A stretch of DNA of 13,697 nucleotides from Desulfobulbus sp. GTDB taxonomy: Bacteria > Desulfobacterota > Desulfobulbia > Desulfobulbales > Desulfobulbaceae. Position 1 is the stretch's first letter. Each line of letters begins with the position of its first letter. Positions 6,608 to 13,697 of the stretch are shown here, in pieces. The position numbers and the translations under genes were made by a program. The notes beneath the pieces were generated by a model. The model was not told the DNA's origin. It did not search any database and saw only the letters and a program-made list of their open reading frames with translations. Location: positions 1 to 13,697 of the forward strand of contig JAUVLX010000062.1 of the NCBI GenBank assembly GCA_030600525.1, written 5' to 3'.

Positions 6608-8521
6608 CTAGTTCAGCGATTGTGACAGTAACAGGCTCATCAAGCTCAGCCCAACGATCATGTAAATGGCGTATACCCTAACATATCCAACCTGAAAGAC
6701 TTTGAATGCAGTACCTATGACCATGTACAGCTTTGAGGCAAGCGTTACAGGTGCATCGGTAACAGAAGGTTCAATAGTCTTACGAATAGCATTACCAATC
6801 TTTTTGTATGGCTGGACAAATACTCCGTCATACAGTTCATCGATATAAAACTTATGGTAGGCAAATTTGCAAAAGCCTGAAAATTGAGGCTCTTCAGCTC
6901 CAACAGCGAAACGTTTGTAGGCGATACGAATACCGACAACGAAAGCAGCAACACTGGCACCGATCGCAATTATTTCAATGAAAATGCTTACATGCGGATG
7001 ATGTTCAACCAAGCTAGGAGCTAACCAGTGCGAAACCAATTGATTGCCACCAAAGATGGCAGGAAGGTTCAAGAAACCAGCAAACAAAGCACCAACAGCA
7101 AGGATGATCAGCGGTACAGTCATCACAGCAGGTGCTTCATGGCAGTGATCGTATGCTTCTTGATCACGCGGCTCACCGTGGAAAACAACAAAGATCATAC
7201 GAAAAGTATAAAATGCAGTCATTCCTGCTACTAAGACACCTATAGCCCATATTCCATAATGCCCAGTGGCAAGTGTGGAGAAGAGGATTTCATCCTTACT
7301 GAAAAAACCAGCAAAAGGAGGACATCCTGCAAGGGCGAGAGCGCCAATGAGCATGGTGATATAGGTTTTCGGCATTTTGTTTTTCAAACCACCCATTTTC
7401 CAAATGTTCTGTTCGTGGTGCATGGCGTAAATAATAGCACCGGCACCAAGGAAGAGAAGGGCTTTAAAAAATGCGTGAGTAAAGACGTGAAAAATACCCG
7501 CAGAATATGCAGCAACACCAACGCCTGCAAACATATAACCAAGCTGGCTCACGGTAGAGTAGGCAAGGATCTTTTTGATGTCGTCCTGAAACATAGCGAA
7601 TATTGCAGCTAGAAGCGCGGTAAGGATACCTATCCAGGCAACAATCTCCCCTGCAACAGGAACATGTGCATATATGAAGCTGAATCTTGCTACCATATAT
7701 ACACCAGCTGTTACCATCGTAGCAGCATGGATAAGAGCAGATACCGGGGTTGGACCAGCCATTGCGTCAGGTAACCACACATACAGTGGTATCTGCGCGG
7801 ATTTACCGGTGGCACCTACAAAGAGGAGCAGGCAGACAGCTAAAGCGATTCCAGGTGTAAGACTATGCGCATTGGCTTTAAGAGAGAAAAAGTCAAAGCC
7901 TCCAGCACCAATTGCCCAGAAAAGGAACGCCATCCCTAATACAAAACCAAGGTCACCGATTCGGTTGACGATAAAGGCTTTGTTCCCTGCAAGTACATTA
8001 TTAGTTTCTTCTGAATAGAAGCTGATCAACAAATAAGAGCAAAGGCCAACGCCTTCCCAACCAACGAACATGACGACAGGATTGTCACCAAGAACAAGTA
8101 TCAACATACTGCCGACAAACAAGTTGAGATAGGCAAAAAATTTGCCGATGTTCTTATCCCCTTCCATATAGCCAATGGAATAAATATGGATCAAAGAACC
8201 GATAAGTGTGACAAAGACCAGCATAAGGGAGCTGAGCGGATCTGCCAAAAAGCCCATTGTAATATCAAGCTCGCCTACCTGAAACCAGGTAAATGCTTTC
8301 TGGCTCAGGTAACGTGCCTCTTCTGGCATCCCTTTAAGTGTAAGAAATACACGCAATGCCAGGACGAAGGCGAGTACAGGACCAACACAAGCGATTAGCC
8401 CGTAAAGTTTTTCGTTTAATGGTTTACGATTGCAAGTCCCTATGTGAAGGAAGCCGAGAACGGCTGCACCTATCAGCGGGAGAAGCGGAATATATCCGAG
8501 AAATGTTACATTATGTTCCAT
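6608..8521 (-). CDS. nuoL: NADH-quinone oxidoreductase subunit L
   Basis: A 637-residue membrane protein, the distal proton-pumping subunit of complex I. Diagnostic blocks are MFVGWEGVGLCSYLLISFY with Glu156, GATGKSAQIPLYVWLPDAM with Lys240, the HAATMVTAGVYM segment, FQDDIKKILAYSTVSQLGYM, and FFSKDEIL with Lys409 (the E. coli Lys399 equivalent). The C-terminal part (residues about 550-637) fits the long lateral amphipathic helix plus anchoring helix typical of NuoL; it includes FYIDELYDGVFVQPYKKIG. Length is slightly above E. coli NuoL (613). It begins 4 bp after nuoK, with an AAAGGGTG site inside the nuoK end, so translation is likely coupled. No anomaly seen. Confidence 0.97.
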   Translation of the reverse strand: MEHNVTFLGYIPLLPLIGAAVLGFLHIGTCNRKPLNEKLYGLIACVGPVLAFVLALRVFLTLKGMPEEARYLSQKAFTWFQVGELDITMGFLADPLSSLMLVFVTLIGSLIHIYSIGYMEGDKNIGKFFAYLNLFVGSMLILVLGDNPVVMFVGWEGVGLCSYLLISFYSEETNNVLAGNKAFIVNRIGDLGFVLGMAFLFWAIGAGGFDFFSLKANAHSLTPGIALAVCLLLFVGATGKSAQIPLYVWLPDAMAGPTPVSALIHAATMVTAGVYMVARFSFIYAHVPVAGEIVAWIGILTALLAAIFAMFQDDIKKILAYSTVSQLGYMFAGVGVAAYSAGIFHVFTHAFFKALLFLGAGAIIYAMHHEQNIWKMGGLKNKMPKTYITMLIGALALAGCPPFAGFFSKDEILFSTLATGHYGIWAIGVLVAGMTAFYTFRMIFVVFHGEPRDQEAYDHCHEAPAVMTVPLIILAVGALFAGFLNLPAIFGGNQLVSHWLAPSLVEHHPHVSIFIEIIAIGASVAAFVVGIRIAYKRFAVGAEEPQFSGFCKFAYHKFYIDELYDGVFVQPYKKIGNAIRKTIEPSVTDAPVTLASKLYMVIGTAFKVFQVGYVRVYAIYMIVGLSLMSLLLSQSLN

Positions 8522-8525
8522 GAAA

Positions 8526-8822
8526 TCACCCTTTTAACAGGCTGAATACATTGGTATCCAACTGGCCTTTATGCTTATGCAGCAGAATAACGACAGCAAG
8601 GGCAAGACCTGCCTCAGCGGCAGCAACAGCCATAACTATCAGTGCGAGAACGTGACCATCCATAGTTTGGTGCAACCTGGCAAAGGTGACAAAAGCAAGG
8701 TTAGCGGCATTCAGCATAAGCTCAATAGACATGAATACGGTAAAAACATTCCTGCGAGATATGACCCCGACAATACCGATACAAAAGAGCAGGATACTCA
8801 CGGTGAGATAACTCTGAATCAT
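8526..8822 (-). CDS. nuoK: NADH-quinone oxidoreductase subunit K
   Basis: A 98-residue, three-helix membrane subunit, the family's normal size. The two membrane glutamates needed for proton transfer are present: Glu34 in MSIELMLNAANLAF and Glu70 in MAVAAAEAGLALAVVIL (equivalent to E. coli Glu36 and Glu72). Its ATG overlaps the nuoJ stop as ATGA (8819-8822). A strong AAGGAGG site lies 8 bases upstream (8831-8837), inside the end of nuoJ, so the two are probably translated together. Confidence 0.96.
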   Translation of the reverse strand: MIQSYLTVSILLFCIGIVGVISRRNVFTVFMSIELMLNAANLAFVTFARLHQTMDGHVLALIVMAVAAAEAGLALAVVILLHKHKGQLDTNVFSLLKG

Positions 8823-9328
8823 TTGGCGATCCTCCTTGTTCCTGCAAGTACGACAGCCCCAACCAGGGACACGAGGAGAAGAATAGAAACGATTTCAAAG
8901 CGGAGGAGCCACTCTCTAAACAAGAGGAGCCCGACTTCCTTTATTTCGCCAAATCCTTCAACTGTAATAATTGCATCAGCACCAGGAAAACTTTTGATAA
9001 CTCTGGACAAAAACAATCCGATAGGGGCAACAATAATTACGCCCCCAATCAAATATTTGAACCTGCCCTCTTCTATGGGTAAGTCTTCTTCCTGAATATT
9101 CAGGAACATGATCACAAAGATGATGAACGACATGATCGCACCAGCATACACCATGAGTTGTATGGCAAATATTAATTTTGCTGACAACAATGCATAAAGC
9201 CCTGCCAGTGAAATGAGCGTAACTAAAAAGCTCATTGCACCGTTCATCGGATGCTTAAACAAGACCAACCCTGCTGCTCCAGTTACAGCAAAAACTGTAA
9301 ATAGAATGAAAAGCCCATCGGTTAACAT
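8819..9328 (-). CDS. nuoJ: NADH-quinone oxidoreductase subunit J
   Basis: A 169-residue membrane subunit with five predicted hydrophobic helices. The conserved third helix is clear, QLMVYAGAIMSFIIFVIMFLN (57-77), with Tyr61 at the position of the conserved Tyr involved in the open/closed transition of complex I. The frame is open 23 codons further upstream (to 9397), but that extension overlaps the end of nuoI and is hydrophilic. The ATG at 9328 (MLTDGLFILFTVFAV) gives the family N-terminus and has a good AAAGGGGG site. It starts 4 bp after the nuoI stop. Confidence 0.94.
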   Translation of the reverse strand: MLTDGLFILFTVFAVTGAAGLVLFKHPMNGAMSFLVTLISLAGLYALLSAKLIFAIQLMVYAGAIMSFIIFVIMFLNIQEEDLPIEEGRFKYLIGGVIIVAPIGLFLSRVIKSFPGADAIITVEGFGEIKEVGLLLFREWLLRFEIVSILLLVSLVGAVVLAGTRRIAK

Positions 9329-9332
9329 GATA

Positions 9333-9857
9333 TCAAGCGCCCCCTTTCTTGTACTCTTCTTCGCTGAATGCACCTTTAGTAGCGAGAAGTTGATCAATAC
9401 TCATTTTCATCTCTTCACGCGTACTAGATGTAACCGAAAAAATCCCTGTATCCATTCGTATTGCGTCCATTGGGCATGCTTCTACGCAATATCCACAATA
9501 AATACATTCCAAAAGATCAATATCGAACTTGACCGGCACCTTTTCTGTTCGGTCGTCACCTCTTTCACCGGCTTCGATCTGGATGCACTGGGCAGGACAG
9601 TTCGTCTGACACATGTAACAAGCAACACACTTAATCGTGCCATCTTCGTGGGTCGTCAATCTATGACGTCCCCTCCAGCGCGGTGTGATCTCAGGTTTCA
9701 CTTCAGGATAATGTCTTACTGCAAGTTTAGAATTATCAAGAAAGTTGGATAAGAAATGCCTAAATGTAATGGCCATACCCTTAAAAACCTCTATGAGATA
9801 GAGCCGCTCCTGCCAGCTCCTGCCGTTACGCACTATGGTTTTAACTTTAATGCTCAT
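9333..9857 (-). CDS. nuoI: NADH-quinone oxidoreductase subunit I (two [4Fe-4S] ferredoxin-like)
   Basis: A 174-residue peripheral subunit that passes electrons from NuoG toward cluster N2 and quinone. Two classic C-x2-C-x2-C-x3-C-P motifs bind clusters N6a and N6b: C77-C80-C83-C87 (CVACYMCQTNCP) and C118-C121-C124-C128 (CIYCGYCVEACP). The N-terminal stretch with KGMAITFRHF (26-35) is the amphipathic region that lies against the membrane, and RWRGRHRL (60-67) is typical of the family. Size matches E. coli NuoI (180). The start has AGGGAGAAG just upstream and lies 12 bp after nuoH. Confidence 0.97.
   Translation of the reverse strand: MSIKVKTIVRNGRSWQERLYLIEVFKGMAITFRHFLSNFLDNSKLAVRHYPEVKPEITPRWRGRHRLTTHEDGTIKCVACYMCQTNCPAQCIQIEAGERGDDRTEKVPVKFDIDLLECIYCGYCVEACPMDAIRMDTGIFSVTSSTREEMKMSIDQLLATKGAFSEEEYKKGGA
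9340..9347 (-). promoter_or_regulatory. Ribosome binding site that decides the nuoJ start
   Basis: AAAGGGGG (minus strand) lies 11 bases before the ATG at 9328, within the last codons of nuoI. It supports the short nuoJ start over the longer frame beginning at 9397. Confidence 0.7.
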
Positions 9858-9869
9858 GGCTTCTCCCTA

Positions 9870-11156
9870 TTAGCTCAACGCAACGACAATAGCGCTGGTT
9901 ACAAAAATATTCAGAAGAGAGAGAGGTAACAGTACATTCCATCCCAACTTCTGTAACTGGTCATAACGAAAACGTGGCAAGGTCCAACGTACCCATACAT
10001 AAACAAATAACATGCAGGTAGTTTTGGCGAGAAAAGTACAAACCTGGAGACAAGCGACAAGGATGTTGTCAGCAGCTCCACCTGATGCAAAGACAAGATA
10101 CAGGAACAAAATAGCTTCCAGGAGAATTACGGTACCCCATACTATCTTGATATAAACGTTTGCTTCCCTTACCCGAGGATCATTTTCCCGTTCGTAATGA
10201 CTAACATTGTTTTTACGAATCCAGGCTGCGATAAATTTAGCAGCAACTGGAGTTACAATCATAAGGAGCAGTGTCACAGGTACCGCATACTTGATGAGCG
10301 TTGCAGTGTTAAACCAAGGAATCTGGTATCCACCAAAGTACAAAGTGACAATAATTGCACTTGAAGCGAACATGGCTACATACTCACCCATGAAAAAGAT
10401 AGTGAACTTCAAACCACTATATTCAACATGGTAACCAGCAACGAGCTCACTTTCCCCCTCAGCAAGATCAAATGGTACCCGGTTAGCTTCTGCAAAAGCA
10501 GCAATAATAAAAATTATTACTCCAAGGGGTTGGAGAAGAACTCCCCACATGGGAATAAAGCCAAAGAGTAATTGCCCTTGAAACTGGGCCATTTCATTAA
10601 GACTTACAGTTCCATACACCACCAAAAGACTGATGATGGCCAGCACCATAGGAATTTCATAGCTGATGGTCTGAGCAGCGGCTCGAAGGCCACCCAGCAT
10701 CCCATATTTACTGTGGGACGACCACCCAGCAAGAATAATACCGTATACGGAGAATCCGACAATGGCTAGGAACCAAAGGATCCCTAGATCAGTCGGAATA
10801 GCCTGCATCAGGTATTCTTTTCCACCTAATACCAAAGTGTCCGCAAAAGGTACTACGGCAAAGGAGACGAGTGCGGTAACACACACAATAATAGGCGCAA
10901 GCACGAAATAGAACTTGTGCTTAATATGGCCTGGAATCACGTCTTCCTTAAAAAATAATTTTACAGCATCCGCAAGGTTCTGGACAAGTCCACCAGCACG
11001 GAAACCAAGAATATTAGCGCGGTTAGGTCCAGAACGATCCTGGATAAAAGAAGCGCCTCGCCGTTCCATCCATACAGAAACAGCTACAAAACAGAGCGGT
11101 ACAAATGCTCCGAAAGCTACCCGTATGATAATTAGAATTATATCCTGCAGCGTCAT
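9870..11156 (-). CDS. nuoH: NADH-quinone oxidoreductase subunit H, with extra internal segment
   Basis: A 428-residue membrane subunit that, with NuoB/D, forms the quinone chamber. Family blocks are ERRGASFIQDRSGPNR (31-46), GLRAAAQTISYEIP (156-169), FAEANRVPFDLAEGESELVAGYH (221-243) followed by EYSGLKFTIFFMGEY, and the closing VWVRWTLPRFRYDQL (387-401). E. coli NuoH has 325 residues; here about 100 more are present. The extra length falls after GGYQIPWF (275-282). It contains two hydrophobic segments (about 287-313 and 334-357) joined by a charged loop, RKNNVSHYERENDPRVREAN (314-333), before the final helices resume around 365. The frame is continuous, so this is an insertion rather than an assembly error that breaks the gene. 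It starts 11 bp after nuoG with AAAGAGGGC upstream. Confidence 0.96.
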   Translation of the reverse strand: MTLQDIILIIIRVAFGAFVPLCFVAVSVWMERRGASFIQDRSGPNRANILGFRAGGLVQNLADAVKLFFKEDVIPGHIKHKFYFVLAPIIVCVTALVSFAVVPFADTLVLGGKEYLMQAIPTDLGILWFLAIVGFSVYGIILAGWSSHSKYGMLGGLRAAAQTISYEIPMVLAIISLLVVYGTVSLNEMAQFQGQLLFGFIPMWGVLLQPLGVIIFIIAAFAEANRVPFDLAEGESELVAGYHVEYSGLKFTIFFMGEYVAMFASSAIIVTLYFGGYQIPWFNTATLIKYAVPVTLLLMIVTPVAAKFIAAWIRKNNVSHYERENDPRVREANVYIKIVWGTVILLEAILFLYLVFASGGAADNILVACLQVCTFLAKTTCMLFVYVWVRWTLPRFRYDQLQKLGWNVLLPLSLLNIFVTSAIVVALS

Positions 11157-11167
11157 TAGAGCCCTCT

Positions 11168-12706
11168 TTAACTATTTAGTGCTAATCCCTGCTCAGGGAT
11201 CTGTTCAGGTTCAACGTCCTTGAGTGTGGGAACACTCGCCTTCATTCCAGCCCATGCTGCGGAGTTATCTTCGATATCACCGCCAATTCGGCTGACAATG
11301 TTCACTATATCATCAAAGGGCTCGTTTTTAACGACCGCCTTGTTAAACATTTGCAGGATGTTATCTGCATTAATAACGCTACCGCTATACTCGGAGTAGG
11401 CCGCTACCGGAATAACGATTTCTGCTCTATCGGTAAGTATATCTTGTGTGGTTGCAACCATTACAAACTTACAATTTGCAAGTAGCTCATCCAGTGTATC
11501 GGCATCAAAGCTGTTTGTGAGATCACTATTGAAGTTTACCAAGAGATCTGCTTCCTTCATCGCTGACTGGAAAGCTTCTTTACTGGTATCAACACCTAGT
11601 AATTCAAGCCCAGCCCTATTAGCTGATTTATCATCCTGAATGAGGAGATCATCGCCATCACCTTGCTTGATGTAACCATCACTGAAGCCACAAAGAGTTG
11701 CTCCTTTTGTTTCACCAAGCTTTTTAATGGCAAACATCTGTTCCAAAGAGCAGTTTGGGGAAACAAGAAAGACGGGATTACTAGAACTAGAGACAGCGTT
11801 TTTAAGCGTGTCTACTGCACTGCTGATGATCGATTCGGCATTATTAACCTTCGCGACAGTCAACCTGTCTTCATTTTCCTTCTTATAGGTCATTCTGCCT
11901 TCATCACATATGAAGTATCCATTTACCTGATCGTTCTGACGAGGCCTGAATCGATAAATGATATCGTCTTTATATTTTTCTTTGTTGTGGTCGATAAAGA
12001 TGTTGCAACCTTTGCTGCAGCCATGACAAACACCTTTATCCCGGGATAAAAACCAAACCCGCTGCTTAAAACGAAAATCCTTGCTAGTCATTGCACCGAC
12101 TGGACAAAGATCGACAACATTGAGGGCATACCTGTTATTTAATGGACGGCCCGGAAAAATAGTAACTCTGGCATCATCTGTTCTGTTTACGATGCCAAGT
12201 TCACCAGTTTTGGTAATTTGACGAGTGAAACGAACACAACGTGCACAAAGAATGCAGCGCTCTTGATCATGAACAACTCCACAGCCAAAATCGAGTTTTT
12301 TCGACTTTTGAACTTGTGGGACCGTCATACGACTCTCTTGACCGTCATATTTCTGGTAATAATCCTGAAGGGCACATTCCCCAGCTTGGTCACAGATTGG
12401 ACAATCTGTAGGATGATTAATGAGCTCAAGCTCCATAACATCATGCTGAATTTTTTTTATATGTTCAGCATCCAATTGCACTTTCATCCCTTCAGCTGCC
12501 TGCGTTTTGCATGCAGGTACCAAAGGGGGTCTACCGTCTTCGATTCCTACCAGACACATACGACAGTTGCCGTCTGCACCGAGAGCAGGATGATAGCATA
12601 GATGGGGTATTTCTATGCCAACGGCACCAACAGCGTCGATCAGGTTTTTGCCTGCCTCCACTTCAACTTCCTGTCCATTAACGGACAGTTTTACCATTTC
12701 AGCCAT
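11168..12706 (-). CDS. nuoG: NADH-quinone oxidoreductase subunit G, compact form
   Basis: A 512-residue peripheral subunit carrying the electron wire between NuoF and NuoI. Cluster ligands visible: N1b [2Fe-2S] at C37, C48, C51, C66; N5 at H98, C102, C105, C111; N4 at C151, C154, C157, C201 (CILCARCVRF, LCPVGAM); and an N7-type set at C227, C230, C234, C267 (CHGCSKGC, FICDEGR). The C-terminal half (about 290-512) is a short version of the molybdopterin-oxidoreductase-like domain; AEIVIPVAAYSEYSGSVINA (428-447) is its recognisable end motif. E. coli and Thermus NuoG are about 910 and 780 residues, so roughly 300-400 residues of that non-catalytic domain are absent. No frameshift or internal stop is seen, and nuoH follows after 11 bp, so the short form appears real. 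Confidence 0.95.
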   Translation of the reverse strand: MAEMVKLSVNGQEVEVEAGKNLIDAVGAVGIEIPHLCYHPALGADGNCRMCLVGIEDGRPPLVPACKTQAAEGMKVQLDAEHIKKIQHDVMELELINHPTDCPICDQAGECALQDYYQKYDGQESRMTVPQVQKSKKLDFGCGVVHDQERCILCARCVRFTRQITKTGELGIVNRTDDARVTIFPGRPLNNRYALNVVDLCPVGAMTSKDFRFKQRVWFLSRDKGVCHGCSKGCNIFIDHNKEKYKDDIIYRFRPRQNDQVNGYFICDEGRMTYKKENEDRLTVAKVNNAESIISSAVDTLKNAVSSSSNPVFLVSPNCSLEQMFAIKKLGETKGATLCGFSDGYIKQGDGDDLLIQDDKSANRAGLELLGVDTSKEAFQSAMKEADLLVNFNSDLTNSFDADTLDELLANCKFVMVATTQDILTDRAEIVIPVAAYSEYSGSVINADNILQMFNKAVVKNEPFDDIVNIVSRIGGDIEDNSAAWAGMKASVPTLKDVEPEQIPEQGLALNS

Positions 12707-12751
12707 GGTTCTTTACCTATCCCTATTGCATTGCTTTGACATTGAAAACTT

Positions 12752-13697
12752 TTATTGAACATAGGCTTCGAATTCATGCCGGAACTTGTCTAAAAAAGCC
12801 CGCACAGGCATGGTACATGCTGCGGACAGCACGCATACTGTTTTCATTTCAATGTTGTCGCAAAGTTCTCTGAGTAAGTTAACGTCATCAATAGTGCCGT
12901 CACCGTTAATAATCTTTTTGATTATCTTGAGCATCCAGCCAAGCCCTTCCCGACAGGGTGTGCATTGCCCGCAGCTCTCATGGTGATAAAAATCAATCAA
13001 ATTTTTAACAAGTGGCACGACATCGACGTCTTCATCGAGAACAACCATACCACCGGACCCGAACATGGTCTTATGTTCAGCCATTGATTCATAATCCATG
13101 GTGACAGTCTTTAACTCTTCAGGCGTAAGTACCGGTGTTGAACTTCCTCCGGGGATAACAGCCTTGAGTTTTTTGCCACCCTTTACGCCGCCAGCTACCT
13201 TTTCAATGACCTCTAAGATCGGTATCCCAAAAGGTAATTCATACATGCCTGGCTTCTCTACCATTCCTGATATGCCAAAAAGGTGGGTACCTGCACTTTT
13301 TTCAGTGCCATAAACTTTGTACGCATCAGCACCGTTAGAAACAATATAAGGAACAGAGGCAATACTCTGCACATTATTGATAATAGTGGGGCAACCATAA
13401 AGGCCCTCGACCGCAGGAAACGGCGGTTTACTTCTCGGCTGTCCTTTTCTACCTTCAATGGATTCAAGGAGCGCAGTTTCCTCACCACAGATATAAGCAC
13501 CTGCACCGCGATGAACGGTAATATCAATCCGGTAATCCCTGCCAGCAGCTTTGTCGCCAAGGTAACCTGCTTCATAGGCCTCATCAATAGCGGCCTGAAG
13601 GATCTTCACCTGGGTGGTATACTCACCACGAATATAGATATAAGCGTCATGACTGTTAATGGCATAACAGGATATGATAATACCTTCGATGAGCATG
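12752..13697 (-). CDS. nuoF: NADH-quinone oxidoreductase subunit F, C-terminal part (cut by window edge)
   Basis: The last 314 residues of the NADH-oxidising subunit; the frame is open to the window edge, and family length (about 430) implies roughly 110 N-terminal residues outside. The FMN/NADH-site block is GAGAYICGEETALLESIEG (residues 64-82 of this fragment), followed by GQPRSKPPFPA. Cluster N3 ligands are C242, C245, C248 (ESCGQCTPCREG) and C288 (KTVCVL). The next Cys, C294 in SAACTMPV, sits where many relatives have Ala; it is a minor variation. The Met at 13694-13696 is internal, not a start. nuoG follows after 45 bp, the widest junction within the nuo set, with no obvious terminator or promoter in it. 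Confidence 0.96.
   Translation of the reverse strand, partial: MLIEGIIISCYAINSHDAYIYIRGEYTTQVKILQAAIDEAYEAGYLGDKAAGRDYRIDITVHRGAGAYICGEETALLESIEGRKGQPRSKPPFPAVEGLYGCPTIINNVQSIASVPYIVSNGADAYKVYGTEKSAGTHLFGISGMVEKPGMYELPFGIPILEVIEKVAGGVKGGKKLKAVIPGGSSTPVLTPEELKTVTMDYESMAEHKTMFGSGGMVVLDEDVDVVPLVKNLIDFYHHESCGQCTPCREGLGWMLKIIKKIINGDGTIDDVNLLRELCDNIEMKTVCVLSAACTMPVRAFLDKFRHEFEAYVQ

Noticed and set aside
8571..9095. Plus-strand open frame of 174 codons opposite nuoJ/nuoK
   Set aside because: It lies wholly antisense to well-supported nuo genes, has low-complexity Thr/Ser/Asn-rich content typical of a shadow frame, and matches no family I recognise.
9329..9397. Longer nuoJ start giving 192 residues
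   Set aside because: The added 23 residues overlap the nuoI C-terminus, are hydrophilic and unlike NuoJ N-termini; the ATG at 9328 has a good ribosome site.
9213..9752. Plus-strand open frame of 179 codons opposite nuoI/nuoJ
   Set aside because: Antisense to the conserved ferredoxin motifs of nuoI; the translation has no domain-like pattern.
11168..12706. Truncation of nuoG by a frameshift or premature stop
   Set aside because: The frame ends in a recognisable domain-end motif plus a short tail, and nuoH begins 11 bp later with its own ribosome site, leaving no room for a lost 3' part.

Overview
The window (about 13.7 kb, GC in the mid-40s percent) is dominated by a minus-strand respiratory complex I operon. 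The subunit order, the compact NuoG, the CoA-transferase/GNAT fusion and the general protein style suggest an anaerobic or facultative member of the Desulfobacterota, perhaps near the Desulfobulbales. That placement is an inference from protein character; there is no rRNA or other marker gene here.

Layout, left to right. Positions 1-734 hold a degraded tyrosine-recombinase (integrase) C-terminal fragment on the minus strand (208-501), flanked by non-coding sequence. Positions 735-2618 (+) encode a 627-residue acetyl-CoA hydrolase/transferase-like protein fused to a C-terminal GNAT acetyltransferase domain. A 479-bp gap (2619-3097) separates it from the convergent minus-strand genes. The gap carries a strong intrinsic terminator serving the minus strand (3013-3047), an imperfect dyad (2961-2987) and a weak AT-rich hairpin (2755-2789). 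From 3098 to the right edge everything is on the minus strand. In transcription order (right to left) this is nuoF (5' end outside the window), nuoG, nuoH, nuoI, nuoJ, nuoK, nuoL, nuoM, nuoN, and then a two-CBS-domain protein just before the terminator.

How the genes work together. NuoF (FMN and cluster N3) takes electrons from NADH, and NuoG and NuoI carry them along Fe-S clusters toward the quinone site. NuoH, J, K, L, M and N form the membrane arm that pumps protons. Gene junctions from nuoG to nuoN are 17 bp or less, with one ATGA overlap (nuoJ/nuoK), so stoichiometric, coupled translation is likely. All expected key Glu/Lys residues of the membrane arm that I looked for are present, so the complex looks functional. 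nuoA-E are not in the window; they may lie beyond the right edge or elsewhere.

The points most worth a second look are: (1) the CoA-transferase half of the fusion has Gln (Q245) where characterised relatives have the catalytic Glu; (2) its C-terminal GNAT half resembles that of Pat-type protein acetyltransferases; (3) NuoH is about 100 residues longer than usual, with an apparent insert that adds two hydrophobic segments before the last helices; (4) NuoG is only 512 residues yet keeps four Fe-S cluster motifs including N7; (5) a CBS-pair protein sits at the end of the complex I operon. I saw no CRISPR array, tRNA, rRNA or intact insertion sequence.
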